From assembly GCF_020966635.1 (NCBI RefSeq), contig NZ_JAJKFQ010000005.1, positions 1 through 64,000 of the forward strand: a DNA stretch of 64,000 nucleotides, in the 5' to 3' direction. Numbering within the stretch: the first letter of the stretch is position 1; every line of letters starts with the position of its first letter. Below, one piece after another: positions 42,257-52,708 of this stretch. Origin of the DNA: Stieleria sp. JC731 (GTDB lineage Bacteria; Planctomycetota; Planctomycetia; Pirellulales; Pirellulaceae). The notes under the pieces are model-generated. The model worked only from the letters and a program-made list of their open reading frames with translations. It made no database searches and was not told the DNA's origin. The translations under genes and the position numbers were made by a program.

Positions 42257-45193
42257 TTAGAAAAGCGATGTCGATTCGCTGAGCGATTCAAAAACGCGGT
42301 CTGCCGCTTTGTTTGCGATGGTGTCTGAAAGACGCTTTGCTTCCTCGCCTTCAGCTTGTGACGAAAACGCACGAGCCAGTTCGTTGATCACTTCCAACGC
42401 ATCTCGTGGACTGATCACGCCGTCGGCGTTCGTGTCCAGTCGCCGCATCGTTTGAATACGGATGGACGATTCGCCTTCGGTGTCATCTGTCGCTAGGTTT
42501 GAAAGCTGATCCACGTTGATGTTTCCATAGATCGCTAGAAAGTTGATCACCCGCAGAGCGTCGGTTGGCGTGACAGCCCCGTTTCGATCTGTATCAGTCG
42601 GACGGATTCCGTCAATGGTGAACGATAGCGGTTGGAAGTCGACGTTCAGTGACGAGAGTTGTTGGTCAAGGCCGTGCAGCAACAGTTCTGCATTTTGATT
42701 CTCGGCGGGATTCATTTTCAGTGTCACATCACCACCAGCAATCGCGCGGACACCCAGCCGAACGATCGATTGAAGGCTATTGCCCGGAGGTGAAACCGAT
42801 GGGTCAACGGCGACAAAGTCGTCGATCGAATCGAGAATGATGTTGTTTGGAATCGGAATCCATTCACCCAGGAACTCGTTCTGACCGGTGAGCTCAAGTT
42901 TTGCTGCGGGAAGCGGCAGATCAAATGCGACGGCAAAGACGCCTTGCCCAAAGGGACGCTCATCACGGGAATTGATTTGGATGAAAAATTCGTCCCCGGG
43001 CTGAATGGAGCTGACGGGGGCTCCATGAATGTCGACCAGTTGAATTGACAACGACATCAAGGTCTCGAAGTCTTGGCGATCGAGTACCGCCATTTCACCA
43101 TCGAAATTTGCTGCAAATCGATAGATGCTGCCGTCAAACCCGATCTCCGTGATAATTCCGTACGATGAACCAAGGGGATTTGGTGTCCCATTTTGCAGTT
43201 CGTCTGGCATCCTTGTCTCGGTGTAGTGGATCACGCGACCGACACTGAAAGCTGAGCGGTTTGTCTCAAGTTCGTCTGCGGCGAAGTTCAACAAGGCATC
43301 TCGCAGCGAAGCGATTTCGGAATCGGAAAAATGAAGCAGATTCAGTGATACGTTTGCAGTGGTTTCATAGTGAGATTGCTGAACCGTGTAGGAGAACTGG
43401 TAGTTGCCTTCCGATTCCAGGAGTGGAGCGGAAAAACGCAGTTGGCCTTGTCCGTTAACCGAGACCCCGTCGGGAGCGTCATTCAGTTTTGTGATTTTTA
43501 CGGCGGCAAGGTCGGTCGACGTTGCAAACACGTCGTTGTCCAACACATTCGCATACGGCAGTCGATAGTCGATGCTCAACTCGACGACATCATCGATCGC
43601 TTCGGGAGCGGACAGAGCTAAACCGAGTGGAACTATGGTTGGAGAAGCGATCGAGTCGAATTGAAATTCTTGCAACTGATCGAGCTGACGAACAACTAAG
43701 CGATCGTTGTTGATGTCCAGTTCGTTTGCACCCAAGTACTCGATCTGACCCGTCTGACTAAATTGTCCCAGTGAAGAAACCGCAAGCACTGCAAGTTCGT
43801 GTTGCCTGATTTCTGTCGCATAGTCAGTCCACTGAACAAGCGTCGGAGTTGCCTGGCCTTCGAAGAAGATGGCTGCATCGTCCGCTACGGCTTCGAAGTC
43901 TGAAACGATCCGGTTTTCGGAAATTGAAAGTAATGAAAGGTTGGCAGCGTTTGTCGGGGCAATCCCTGACGCAGGTATTTCCTGAGATCGTCGTCTAGCA
44001 AAAATGAAGACGTCATCGTTTAGTTGGGCAAGACGACTGCTGGCGACCCATTGTTGCGGAATCGCGGTCAATGTTGAAACTCGCCGGATGCGATTACTTG
44101 AATCGGTGTCAATTGACGGATCTGCATTAATGATCGCGACCTCATTGTTCCCGGTCACGCTGACCACAGATGTATCGCTAATCAATGTTTGTGATTGATT
44201 CGTCGACACCCCGACGTTGAACGATTCAAAAACTGAAAGACCTTCATCACCGATTTCGATCATGGTGACCACCAACGAAGCTGTGGCTGTGTTCCCAGAC
44301 GATACAGTTCGGGTGACGGCAGTGATCGACTGACCATTGTCGCTGAACGCGATTTGACTGGTCGCATTGGCGGGGATGGTCACTTCGTCTATGGCATTGA
44401 TCTGATTGTCACCAACCACGTACCGCTTTAGCAGTCGACTTGCCAGCCCGTCGAAGAATGATGCCGTCGGTTCAGTTATTAGAAAACTTTGTCCATCACT
44501 TGTGATTGCGGCAACAGGACCGGCCGTTTCTATACTTGCGATCTTGGTCAGCGATTCGGCGGAGGTGTCTAGTACCGTGACCGCATAGGACGGTTGGGGG
44601 CTGTCGGCATCGAAGGTCGTCACAAACAGCCGGTCCGAACTGATATCGGTTGCCCAAAACGATCCTTCAATCGAAGTTTGATTGCGAGCTGAAAGCTGAG
44701 TCCGATCGGCAGTGGCGATATAAGTTGTGGGGGCGGTTGGGACGCCTGTGGATCGCAGCAGGTTGGATCCAACAATGACCAGTTGGTGTTCCGTCCAGAT
44801 TACTTGTTCCGGCAGGAAATTAAGTTCGATGGTGCCACTAGCATTTAGCTGATCATTGGCATCTCGTTGAAATAGATAGGCTGTGGCAACGGGGCCATCG
44901 ACACCCGGGGCGGGCGATCCAGGAGCAGGACGATAGTTCAGTGAAGGATTCAGGCGTATCGCCACCAATTGGCCATCGCTTTCCTCGACCCAATCGCGAG
45001 ACGAATCCGGATTGGCTCCGGTGTGCAGCGATGCCGCAGTGTTAACGGATTCTCCTTCTGCTGATGTTCCCGCAATCAGACCCGCGGAAAACGATCCGTC
45101 TAGCACGGTTATTTCCGTGGGAAGTTCGCAAATGTCGCCTGCGAGCAACTGGCGGGCTTCCAAGTTTTCGCAGCGCGGGGTACGAGATTTCAT
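42257..45193 (-). CDS. Secreted LEAR-motif protein: beta-propeller-like body, C-terminal dockerin
   Basis: 978 residues. The N-terminus CENLEARQLLAGD is a LEPR-XLL motif without a classical hydrophobic leader. Residues about 90-540 have repeated four-strand patterns (QLVAIRLNPSL, RLFVTTFDADSP, QWVASSRLAQLNDDVFIFARR) in keeping with the C-terminal beta-propeller family. About 545-640 resemble a bacterial Ig/cadherin-like domain. About 860-950 form a type I dockerin with two Ca loops, DTDRNGAVTPTDALRVINF and DTNADGVISPRDALEVINE. It may dock onto one of the cohesin proteins at 3.3-10.5 kb. No anchor is seen. Confidence 0.75.
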   Translation of the reverse strand: MKSRTPRCENLEARQLLAGDICELPTEITVLDGSFSAGLIAGTSAEGESVNTAASLHTGANPDSSRDWVEESDGQLVAIRLNPSLNYRPAPGSPAPGVDGPVATAYLFQRDANDQLNASGTIELNFLPEQVIWTEHQLVIVGSNLLRSTGVPTAPTTYIATADRTQLSARNQTSIEGSFWATDISSDRLFVTTFDADSPQPSYAVTVLDTSAESLTKIASIETAGPVAAITSDGQSFLITEPTASFFDGLASRLLKRYVVGDNQINAIDEVTIPANATSQIAFSDNGQSITAVTRTVSSGNTATASLVVTMIEIGDEGLSVFESFNVGVSTNQSQTLISDTSVVSVTGNNEVAIINADPSIDTDSSNRIRRVSTLTAIPQQWVASSRLAQLNDDVFIFARRRSQEIPASGIAPTNAANLSLLSISENRIVSDFEAVADDAAIFFEGQATPTLVQWTDYATEIRQHELAVLAVSSLGQFSQTGQIEYLGANELDINNDRLVVRQLDQLQEFQFDSIASPTIVPLGLALSAPEAIDDVVELSIDYRLPYANVLDNDVFATSTDLAAVKITKLNDAPDGVSVNGQGQLRFSAPLLESEGNYQFSYTVQQSHYETTANVSLNLLHFSDSEIASLRDALLNFAADELETNRSAFSVGRVIHYTETRMPDELQNGTPNPLGSSYGIITEIGFDGSIYRFAANFDGEMAVLDRQDFETLMSLSIQLVDIHGAPVSSIQPGDEFFIQINSRDERPFGQGVFAVAFDLPLPAAKLELTGQNEFLGEWIPIPNNIILDSIDDFVAVDPSVSPPGNSLQSIVRLGVRAIAGGDVTLKMNPAENQNAELLLHGLDQQLSSLNVDFQPLSFTIDGIRPTDTDRNGAVTPTDALRVINFLAIYGNINVDQLSNLATDDTEGESSIRIQTMRRLDTNADGVISPRDALEVINELARAFSSQAEGEEAKRLSDTIANKAADRVFESLSESTSLF

Positions 45194-45459
45194 CAGTCAA
45201 CCGAGGGGAAATATCAGAATTGGCGGGCGATACTGCCGAGAGACCTTGGAGCGGTGAAAAGCGTGCCGAGTTCCCTTGAAAACCCGTCAGTTTACTCCAA
45301 TTACGTCAATCGACAGCCAATTCTTTCTGACCCATTTTTCACTTTCGTACCGGCGTGCGGACGCTCAAGTGTGGGATTTCTGGTAGTCCGTCAATCCGCA
45401 ACATTCGTCGTGCATCGCGGTTGGGAAATCACGCAGCACTTTTCCAGTCGCGGAAGCGT

Positions 45460-48282
45460 TTATTGCTGTAGTCCGATGACCAGAGTTGGTGGCTTTGATT
45501 CCGTGTTTTCCTTTGACGAAAATGTGACCAGCTCATTTCCGCTGCTTCCCGTCAGTACGAAGGTCACGGTGTCATGCTGGCTATCGGCGAGGAACTTCGC
45601 GAGTTTGGGATTAGAAAGCACCAGTTCACGCGTCTGCTTGTCGATTTTTGCTTCGCCCAATTTGGGGAGCTTTTCTAATCCGGTCGAGGAAAATGAATTG
45701 CTCCACACAATCTTATTTTCGGGCCACAAATCGCTGACGGGATCGTCGATTCCGTACAGCTGTACGGTCGTGTCCTGCTCCGCTGGCTCGGATAATTGAA
45801 CTCGAATTGCGGCCCGCTTGATGGGGAGCGATTGTTTCTTCTGTTGCCGAGGACGGTTTTGATTCGTCTGGCCCCGAAATTCCGTCATGGGAAATCGCAA
45901 ATAGATGTGCTGGATCTGACGATCATTTCGGGTCTGGATGATGAGGCTACTTTTTTCGCCCAGCGTATCGCTTTGGGCGCCACCACGCCGTACGGTCGCG
46001 TCCGCACCTAGGTCATCGTTTGTCGAGAGCGTGACAATCCGCAGATTGGTATCCTGCTTCTCTGTTGCGTTATCGCTTTCTTGATTCTTCGCCGAGCGAT
46101 TCGCCTGAGGTGTGGGGGCCGGCTGAGGTGCTGAAGTTGTTGGTCGCGATGCGGGTTGATTTGGGGTGGGCTGGTTTGACGCGATCGTTGCTTCAGCGGT
46201 GGGTTGAACCGTCATGATCACGCGGTCGGCAACTGCAATATCGCGAGTCCGATTCAAGTTCGAGATCCCGATCTGGATGAAGGGTTGTTGACCGACAACG
46301 TCTGGCAAAGCGGTCACTTCATAGCGAAGCCGTTTCGGCTGGGCGGCCGACCAAGCGTTCCCAAGACTTGGTCGTGCGATCTCATAGGTCGTCGTCTTTC
46401 CATTTGAATCTTTGAACCCAATGGCAACTAGAAAATCGGACGGCCCTTTGCCTTCGCCACCGACATGCAGACCGATCCTGAAAACGTCACCGGCTTTGAC
46501 TCGATAGTTGCTCGGGTCACTCGTCAAAATGACTTCGCTTTTCTTACCTGCGAATGCATGGGTTGGCCCGTCTATCTCGCGGGCTGTCGATGTTTTTAAC
46601 CAGCCTCCCGAATCACCAACCAGCTGCAGTGACCAGCCAGGAATCTTTTTGTCTGAATTGGGCTTTCCGGATTCGAAGGACCCGTTGCCGTTCTTCTCGT
46701 TCAACAAGTAGCGAACTTTGTTTCCACCCAGGTTTTTGGTTTCTGACGAACTGATTTGGCGAAGGGAAAGTGCGGCGAAAGGCGTTGAAGGTTTGGGTTG
46801 GCTTGAACGATTGTTGTTTTTTGCAGCCGCATTCGATGGGGCTTTCTTCGCTGTGGAATTGTTCGCGGTGGCGGAACTCGATTTCGGCTTGGTTGTGCCC
46901 TTGGCAGGTGTGGATTGCGATTCAGGCTTTGAAATTGATGTGTAATCGCTACTTGAGTTCGGCCCTGCGGGGGTTGCGTTTGAATTTGGATCACCGCCAG
47001 TGACGACCGTATTGTTTTGTTGTCGTGCGATTGCACTTGAGGCACTTAAGTAAACCACCAGAGGAATCACGGCCAATAACAAGACGGCAACTACAGCGAC
47101 TGCGATCAGGACAACTTTCGAAGTGGAGACGGAAGACGCTGTAGGTTTGGGTTTTGTAGCTGCCGCGGTGGCGGTGCCTGGTGGAGATGCAAACGGTGCG
47201 GCGGCGCTACCAAATGCGGCTGGTTCGCTCGCACTGGGAGATTGAACGGTGGGGGTCTGCGCTGGGGGAAGGTTTTCCGGAAGTGATTCGAAAGGGTTCG
47301 GCGTCGACTCCGCGAATGTATCTTGGCTGGGTTGTTTTTTATTTACAGCGAGGTCCAAGCCTGCTTGCAATTGGCTAATCGCTTGAGCGACTTCTGACTT
47401 CGACTCACACTCTTTTTCGACTTCGACCAAACAGGTCTCAAGATCTTTCGCGGTGTCGTAGCGATCACGCGGTTCCTTGGCCATTAGCTTTTCGATCAGA
47501 TCGGCTAACGGTTGCGGTATCTTGTCATTGCGTTCGCGAACGGGGACCGGCTGGTGAGCAAGGATCGCGATCAATTGTTCGGCGACAGTTTTGCTTTTCA
47601 ACGGCAGCTTGCCTGTAGCCAGCTCGTAGAGGACTACGCCGGTGGAGTACAAGTCGCTACGGTCATCAAGCGGTTCGCTGCGAGCCTGTTCGGGAGATAG
47701 GTAGCCAGGGGTTCCGACGACCGCGCCGCGGCCTGACAGTTGGTCAACTGGTGTTTGCGCGAGCGCCAGACCGAAGTCCAGAATCTTGATCCGGTTGGTC
47801 TGTGCATCCAACCAAATGTTTGCGGGTTTGATGTCCCGGTGAACAATTCCACGTTCATGGGCAGCGGCAAGGCCACGTGCCATGTCGCGTGCGAAGCCAA
47901 TGATCGTGTGGAAGTCGGGCTCGCCATGCTGTTCACGATAGTCTTCTAGGGTCGAACCCTGGAGCAGTTCCATCGCCATGAATGGAGTGCCTTTGTGTTC
48001 GCCGACTTCAAAAATCGTTGCCACGTTATCGTGGTGAACGGCTGCCATCGTCCGTGCTTCGCTGATGAACCGCTTGCGGCTTCCTGGCGTCGCCGCGATT
48101 TTCTGGTTCATTGTCTTTAACGCGACTTGCCGCTTTAGCTTGCTGTCTTCGGCAAGGAAGACGTAGCCCATACCGCCTTTTCCCAATTCGCGTATCACGC
48201 GGTAATGCCCTAGTGTTCCCAGATCGTCGGCTCCGTTTTTGGGCGGATCAAGGAAGTCGTGCTTGGTAGCGGAACCAGACAT
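45460..48282 (-). CDS. Transmembrane Ser/Thr kinase with DNRLRE-like outer domain
   Basis: 940 residues. Kinase domain about 27-290: GKGGMGYVF, Lys56 in VALKTM, HRDIKPAN (Asp150), DFG (169-171) and GYLSPEQARSE; it should be active. A Pro/Ala-rich linker leads to one membrane helix (about 390-415, VVLIAVAVVAVLLLAVIPLVVYL). Outside lie Ser/Asn/Lys-rich linkers, a carbohydrate-binding-like beta domain (GNGSFESGKPNSDKKIPGW to NRTRDIAVADRVIMTV) and a C-terminal DNRLRE/CBM96-like domain (DLGADATVRRG, HIYLRFPMTEF, PPTLVIGLQQ). It probably senses an external polymer. It is a single gene. Confidence 0.85.
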   Translation of the reverse strand: MSGSATKHDFLDPPKNGADDLGTLGHYRVIRELGKGGMGYVFLAEDSKLKRQVALKTMNQKIAATPGSRKRFISEARTMAAVHHDNVATIFEVGEHKGTPFMAMELLQGSTLEDYREQHGEPDFHTIIGFARDMARGLAAAHERGIVHRDIKPANIWLDAQTNRIKILDFGLALAQTPVDQLSGRGAVVGTPGYLSPEQARSEPLDDRSDLYSTGVVLYELATGKLPLKSKTVAEQLIAILAHQPVPVRERNDKIPQPLADLIEKLMAKEPRDRYDTAKDLETCLVEVEKECESKSEVAQAISQLQAGLDLAVNKKQPSQDTFAESTPNPFESLPENLPPAQTPTVQSPSASEPAAFGSAAAPFASPPGTATAAATKPKPTASSVSTSKVVLIAVAVVAVLLLAVIPLVVYLSASSAIARQQNNTVVTGGDPNSNATPAGPNSSSDYTSISKPESQSTPAKGTTKPKSSSATANNSTAKKAPSNAAAKNNNRSSQPKPSTPFAALSLRQISSSETKNLGGNKVRYLLNEKNGNGSFESGKPNSDKKIPGWSLQLVGDSGGWLKTSTAREIDGPTHAFAGKKSEVILTSDPSNYRVKAGDVFRIGLHVGGEGKGPSDFLVAIGFKDSNGKTTTYEIARPSLGNAWSAAQPKRLRYEVTALPDVVGQQPFIQIGISNLNRTRDIAVADRVIMTVQPTAEATIASNQPTPNQPASRPTTSAPQPAPTPQANRSAKNQESDNATEKQDTNLRIVTLSTNDDLGADATVRRGGAQSDTLGEKSSLIIQTRNDRQIQHIYLRFPMTEFRGQTNQNRPRQQKKQSLPIKRAAIRVQLSEPAEQDTTVQLYGIDDPVSDLWPENKIVWSNSFSSTGLEKLPKLGEAKIDKQTRELVLSNPKLAKFLADSQHDTVTFVLTGSSGNELVTFSSKENTESKPPTLVIGLQQ

Positions 48283-48726
48283 TTTGAAATGCGGAATTGG
48301 CCAGTCGTGTTTGCATTAAACGAGTGAAAACGCGACCGGATGGACTAGATGAAAAGCAGCGTGCGTCCGAAAACGCGATGGTGTCGGATTGTTTTGGAGG
48401 TGTCTTTCCGAACCTGCCACCAGTATATCAGCTCTGAAAAGTACTGCGGATTGCCGCCAATGTACGCGGTCCGTCAAGAATGATGCTAGGAATTGCGAAG
48501 TTTAGTCGTGAAAACGTCGAAGGCTTCATTGTTAGCTGAGCCGCAGCCGGAGACAGGAAATAGGTCCGGCACTGCGTCTTAGGCGAGCGATTGGTGTGCA
48601 GGCCGCTATTCCCGGTGAAACAGGGATTGACGCCCAATCGCCCTGAGCATCATTCTTTCGCTTCCGGCCGACCTCTTTCGTTTGGAGGGGCCGTCACCCA
48701 TTCCCACTAATGGATTTTAGCTGATC
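48283..48726. other. Divergent intergenic region upstream of thrS
   Basis: It holds the promoters of the kinase (minus) and thrS (plus). No T-box leader, RNA gene or clear promoter was recognised. TTTGGAGGGG at about 48680 is too far from the start to serve as its ribosome-binding site. Confidence 0.4.
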
Positions 48727-50949
48727 ATGAGCCAATCAACCCCTGGCCCTGCATCTTCTGGCGCTAGCGACGCCACCCCACTGCCCTCTGTAACTGTGCG
48801 ATTGCCTGATGGGGTGACGCAGCAACACCCGGGGCATACCACTTCGATGGATATCGCGTCGGGTATCAGCGAAGGTTTGGCACGAGCGGTCGTCGCCGCC
48901 GAAGTCAACGGAAAAGTGATCGACGCAGATCGTCCACTGGGTGAGATCGCACCCGAGGTAACAAGTTCGGACGAAAACGATCTGGCTCTTCGTTTGCTAA
49001 CCAACCGAGACAGTGAGGCGTTGGATGTCCTACGTCACTCGGCAGCCCACGTGATGGCTCGCGCGGTCATGCGATTGTATGACGGCGTGTCATTGGCGTT
49101 CGGTCCGACCACCGAGGGCGGTTTCTATTATGACTTTGATTTGGACATTCCGATTCGCGAGGAAGACTTTCCGAAGATCGAAGCGGAGATGAAAAAGATC
49201 ATCAAGGACAAAGAACCCTTTGAACGGTTCGTTCTCGATCGATCCGAAGCACGCAAGCTGTGCGATGACCTCGACCAAGACCTGAAGGTCGAGCATATCG
49301 ATACCGGCCTGGCGGAACATGCGACCGTTAGCTTTTATCGCCAAGGTGAATTCGTTGACCTCTGTCGAGGTCCGCACATTCCCGACGCCGGAAAGATCAA
49401 AGCGATCAAGCTGATGAGCGTTGCCGGTTCCCACTGGAAAGGTGACGTTAGCAATCGACCACTTCAGCGACTCTACGGCACCGCGTTCTTCGACAAGAAA
49501 GAGCTGAAGCAGTACCTGCATCAATTGGAAGAAGCTAAGCGGCGTGACCACCGCGTTTTGGGCAAGCAACATGGCCTCTTTGCGATCAATCCCGACGAAG
49601 TAGGGCAAGGGCTTTGTCTTTGGTTGCCAAAGGGGGCTCGTGTGCGAGTCACCTTGGAAGACTTCTTGCGGAAAGAACTTCTGCAACGAGGTTATGATCC
49701 CGTCTACAGTCCACATATCGGACGGGTAGAGCTTTACGAAACCAGCGGTCACTTTCCTTACTATCGCGACAGCCAGTTTTCACCGCTGTTCGGAAGTGAA
49801 GTCGGTGGCTTGTTGGATGCCTGGAGCACTCGCCTAGAAGATGGCACGATCGATAAAGATGGCGAAGACAAGTTGATGTCCGCTGTCGAAGTGTTGGGAG
49901 TTGAACTGCCAAACTATAAGCTGTCGATGAGTGTTGAAGATAAACGCCGTGTGCTGCACGATTGGCAAATGGCAAACGAACGGTACTTGCTCAAGCCGAT
50001 GAATTGCCCGCACCACTGCCATATCTTTAAGGCGCAGGCGCGATCTTATCGTCAATTGCCGTTGCGGCTATTTGAATTCGGTACGGTCTATCGACACGAG
50101 CAGACCGGTGAGCTGAACGGCATGTTGCGAGTCCGCGGTTTGACCCAAGACGACGCGCACATCTTCTGCACCTCCGATCAGGTGGAAGCGGAGTTCCGAG
50201 CGACGATCGAACTGACGAAGTTTGTGCTTCAGTCGGTCGGCTTGGATGATTACCGCGTCCAGTTGTCGCTTCGCGATCCCGACAGCAGCAAGTACGTCGG
50301 AAGCGAAGAGCAATGGGATGAAGCCGAAGGTGCGTTGCGTGGCGTGCTCGAGCAAAGCGGCATGAACTTCAACGAAGAACCCGGCGAGGCTGCGTTCTAC
50401 GGTCCGAAGGCGGACTTCATGGTCCGTGATTGCATCGGTCGATCTTGGCAATTGGGAACTGTGCAGTTGGATTACAACTTGCCCGAGCGTTTTAAGCTCG
50501 AATACAACGGCAAGGACAATCAGCCGCACCGCCCAGTGATGATTCACCGTGCACCGTTCGGCTCGTTGGAGCGATTCACCGGGATGTTGATTGAGCACTT
50601 TGCGGGTGCGTTCCCGATGTGGCTATCGCCCGAACAGGTGCGAGTGCTGCCGCTAAGCGACAAGTCGTTGGAATACGCAGTTGCGGTTGCCAAACAGTTG
50701 GATGAAGCAGGCTTGAAAGTCACTGTCGATTCGTCCGGCGGTAAGGTGCAAGCAAAGATCCGAAATGCTCAATTGGATCTCGTCAACTACATGGCAGTCG
50801 TTGGGCCGAAGGAAGCCGAGACCGGTCAAATCGCATTGCGTGACCGTATCGATGGCGACTTGGGATCGATGCCGATTGCCCAAGTGGTTGCAAGACTGAC
50901 CGACGAAGTCAAGAATCGTACGGTACGTCAGGCGGTGAAGGCCGAGTAG
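48727..50949 (+). CDS. thrS: Threonine-tRNA ligase
   Basis: 740 residues against the usual 640. It charges tRNA-Thr. An N-terminal TGS domain (about 15-85) is followed by the editing domain with [15 protein letters not shown] and [14 protein letters not shown], then the class II core: [16 protein letters not shown], the zinc-site Cys in [34 protein letters not shown], and [13 protein letters not shown], then the anticodon-binding domain. About 55 extra residues ([14 protein letters not shown] to [12 protein letters not shown]) lie between [15 protein letters not shown] and the zinc-site Cys. The insertion looks in frame and clean. A strong terminator follows. Confidence 0.95.
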   Translation: MSQSTPGPASSGASDATPLPSVTVRLPDGVTQQHPGHTTSMDIASGISEGLARAVVAAEVNGKVIDADRPLGEIAPEVTSSDENDLALRLLTNRDSEALDVLRHSAAHVMARAVMRLYDGVSLAFGPTTEGGFYYDFDLDIPIREEDFPKIEAEMKKIIKDKEPFERFVLDRSEARKLCDDLDQDLKVEHIDTGLAEHATVSFYRQGEFVDLCRGPHIPDAGKIKAIKLMSVAGSHWKGDVSNRPLQRLYGTAFFDKKELKQYLHQLEEAKRRDHRVLGKQHGLFAINPDEVGQGLCLWLPKGARVRVTLEDFLRKELLQRGYDPVYSPHIGRVELYETSGHFPYYRDSQFSPLFGSEVGGLLDAWSTRLEDGTIDKDGEDKLMSAVEVLGVELPNYKLSMSVEDKRRVLHDWQMANERYLLKPMNCPHHCHIFKAQARSYRQLPLRLFEFGTVYRHEQTGELNGMLRVRGLTQDDAHIFCTSDQVEAEFRATIELTKFVLQSVGLDDYRVQLSLRDPDSSKYVGSEEQWDEAEGALRGVLEQSGMNFNEEPGEAAFYGPKADFMVRDCIGRSWQLGTVQLDYNLPERFKLEYNGKDNQPHRPVMIHRAPFGSLERFTGMLIEHFAGAFPMWLSPEQVRVLPLSDKSLEYAVAVAKQLDEAGLKVTVDSSGGKVQAKIRNAQLDLVNYMAVVGPKEAETGQIALRDRIDGDLGSMPIAQVVARLTDEVKNRTVRQAVKAE

Positions 50950-51050
50950 GAAGTCAACATAGCCTACAAGCTGCTGAAGCCATTTGAATTCGGCACAGTT
51001 AGGCGGCTGAGATCGTGCCAGCTGGCAGATTTTGACCGATATAAGAAACA

Positions 51051-51089
51051 ACAGACGGCAGCGAGATTGATTCGCTGCCGTCTGTTTTT
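51051..51089 (+). terminator. Terminator after thrS
   Basis: A perfect 14-bp stem (51051-51064 with 51070-51083) has a short loop and ends in a T-run (51083-51089). It stands about 100 bases after the thrS stop. Confidence 0.92.
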
Positions 51090-51178
51090 GTTTTGTTTTG
51101 TCAGTATTCCTACAGGCTGTCTAGCTATAGTCCTGAACGCAGAGTTGGCTGATTGATAGGTCTGAACCTATCGCAAGC

Positions 51179-52708
51179 TTACTGAGCCGATTCAGTCAAT
51201 TCGCTCTCGCTGTTCGGTCGAATCGCTTCGAAGTAGGTACGCACGGTTTCTCGCACACCCATCGGTAACGGTTCGTTATCGAGTACCGCTTCGGCTTGGC
51301 GTCGAAATTCGTCGTACTTTCCTTTGTAGGCACGAGCGGCATTTTGCTCGCCTTCGGGAGCTTGCATCAGTTCAGTTTCGCTGGGGCCTTCACCTTGAAC
51401 TCCGGTAAGGTGTTCTTCGTTGCGATTGCTGTCCAGTTTGGTCGCGTTGTCGCCGGTCGGTTGTCCGCTGGACGCCATGCCGGCTTTCAAGCTTGGTGAG
51501 TTTGATTTGCGGGCGATATTGCTTTGGCAACTGCCTCGGCACTGACCTTTACACTGGGATAGGCGATTGAGCTGGCACGACATGCATTGGCCAAGTTTTT
51601 TGCATTGCCCTGCCTTCTTACATTCACCTGCGAGTTTGGAGAGGCATTTTTTGCACTCGGTCAGGTTTTTGTTGTCCAGGCCTTCGGCAAGTTCTTTGAT
51701 CGAGTCGCTTAGCTGCCCCATTTGTCCCGGGCTCAGTTTGGCAACCATCTTCTTAAGATTGTCTGCGACGGCTCGGCGTTGTTTGTCGCTGATATTGGCT
51801 GGGTCTGCCGTTTTCAGTTCTTCGCTCGCCTTTTCGTAATCTTCTGATTCGAGTGCTTTTGCCGCATTTTGAAGTTCGTCAGACGGATCGATGGCCTGTG
51901 CCAAAGCACTCATCATTTCGCTGGTCATTTCAACCTTGAGAGCTTCGCGAGCTTCCGCGAGTGCTTGCTCCATTTCCGAAAGCGTTGCCATCAGGTCGCT
52001 TTCCTCATAGGTCTGCTCATCCATCTCGTCGACCTTTTCTTTCAGCTCTTCGAGCAGCTTTTCGATCTCCGGATTCTCAGTCTCTTTGGCGAGCTCTTCG
52101 AGTTCCGGAATCATCGTTTGTTTGAGGTCGTTGGATTGCTCGCTTGCGAGTGCGAGTACTGGCTTGGCAACCGCAGTAGGGGCAAGGCTGCTGGTGATCA
52201 GTAGAACGCAAACGGTTGCACCGGCGAGTCCAAGGGCCCATCGAATGGAGGGGTTCCAGGGACGCAGTTGCACGCAGGAGGCGGCATTGAGCTTTTCGAG
52301 GTGCTGGTGAGCTTCTTCGAGCTGCAGTCGTTTGGCGGCGTCTTGTTTGGCCGAACCCTTGCTACGTGAAAATTCGAGACTGGTGACGGAGCGATCTTTC
52401 AAGTCGAATTTTTCGTCGATCAATTTCGCGGCCGCTTCATCGGAGCGGCTTTGGATCCCACCAAGGATCATTCCGACCAGCCCAGAAGTGGCGAAAACGA
52501 GAAGCGGGATGTTGAAATCTGCTCGTTCCGAAATCCAGGGCTGGGCGATCGCATAGGCGAGTGCGAGTCCCGCACCCACCAACATTCCCAGCGATGCTCC
52601 TTCGATCATCGAAGCCATCCATAGCCGGCGTCTGACTTGTCCGGTCAGCCGGTATACCGTGTTGGACTGTCGCTCAGACGAGTCGACTTGGGACGCATCG
52701 CTTTTCAT
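51179..52708 (-). CDS. Membrane protein with coiled coil and Cys-rich segment
   Basis: 509 residues from the ATG at 52708 (GAGG six bases upstream; the frame from 52762 is longer). Three hydrophobic helices are seen (about 35-55, 68-85 and 155-175: ASLGMLVGAGLALAYAIA, IPLLVFATSGLVGMILGGI, WALGLAGATVCVLLI). A long acidic coiled coil follows (LEELKEKVDEMDEQ). Then a compact Lys/Cys segment holds ten Cys (CKKCLSKLAGECKKAGQC, CMSCQLNRLSQC, CRGSC). The C-terminus is a helix (KYDEFRRQAEAVLDNEP). No family is assigned. The Cys cluster could bind metal or form disulfides. Confidence 0.75.
   Translation of the reverse strand: MKSDASQVDSSERQSNTVYRLTGQVRRRLWMASMIEGASLGMLVGAGLALAYAIAQPWISERADFNIPLLVFATSGLVGMILGGIQSRSDEAAAKLIDEKFDLKDRSVTSLEFSRSKGSAKQDAAKRLQLEEAHQHLEKLNAASCVQLRPWNPSIRWALGLAGATVCVLLITSSLAPTAVAKPVLALASEQSNDLKQTMIPELEELAKETENPEIEKLLEELKEKVDEMDEQTYEESDLMATLSEMEQALAEAREALKVEMTSEMMSALAQAIDPSDELQNAAKALESEDYEKASEELKTADPANISDKQRRAVADNLKKMVAKLSPGQMGQLSDSIKELAEGLDNKNLTECKKCLSKLAGECKKAGQCKKLGQCMSCQLNRLSQCKGQCRGSCQSNIARKSNSPSLKAGMASSGQPTGDNATKLDSNRNEEHLTGVQGEGPSETELMQAPEGEQNAARAYKGKYDEFRRQAEAVLDNEPLPMGVRETVRTYFEAIRPNSESELTESAQ

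Noticed and set aside
48283-48726. T-box or other riboswitch before thrS
   Set aside because: No T-box consensus and no terminator/antiterminator pair seen.
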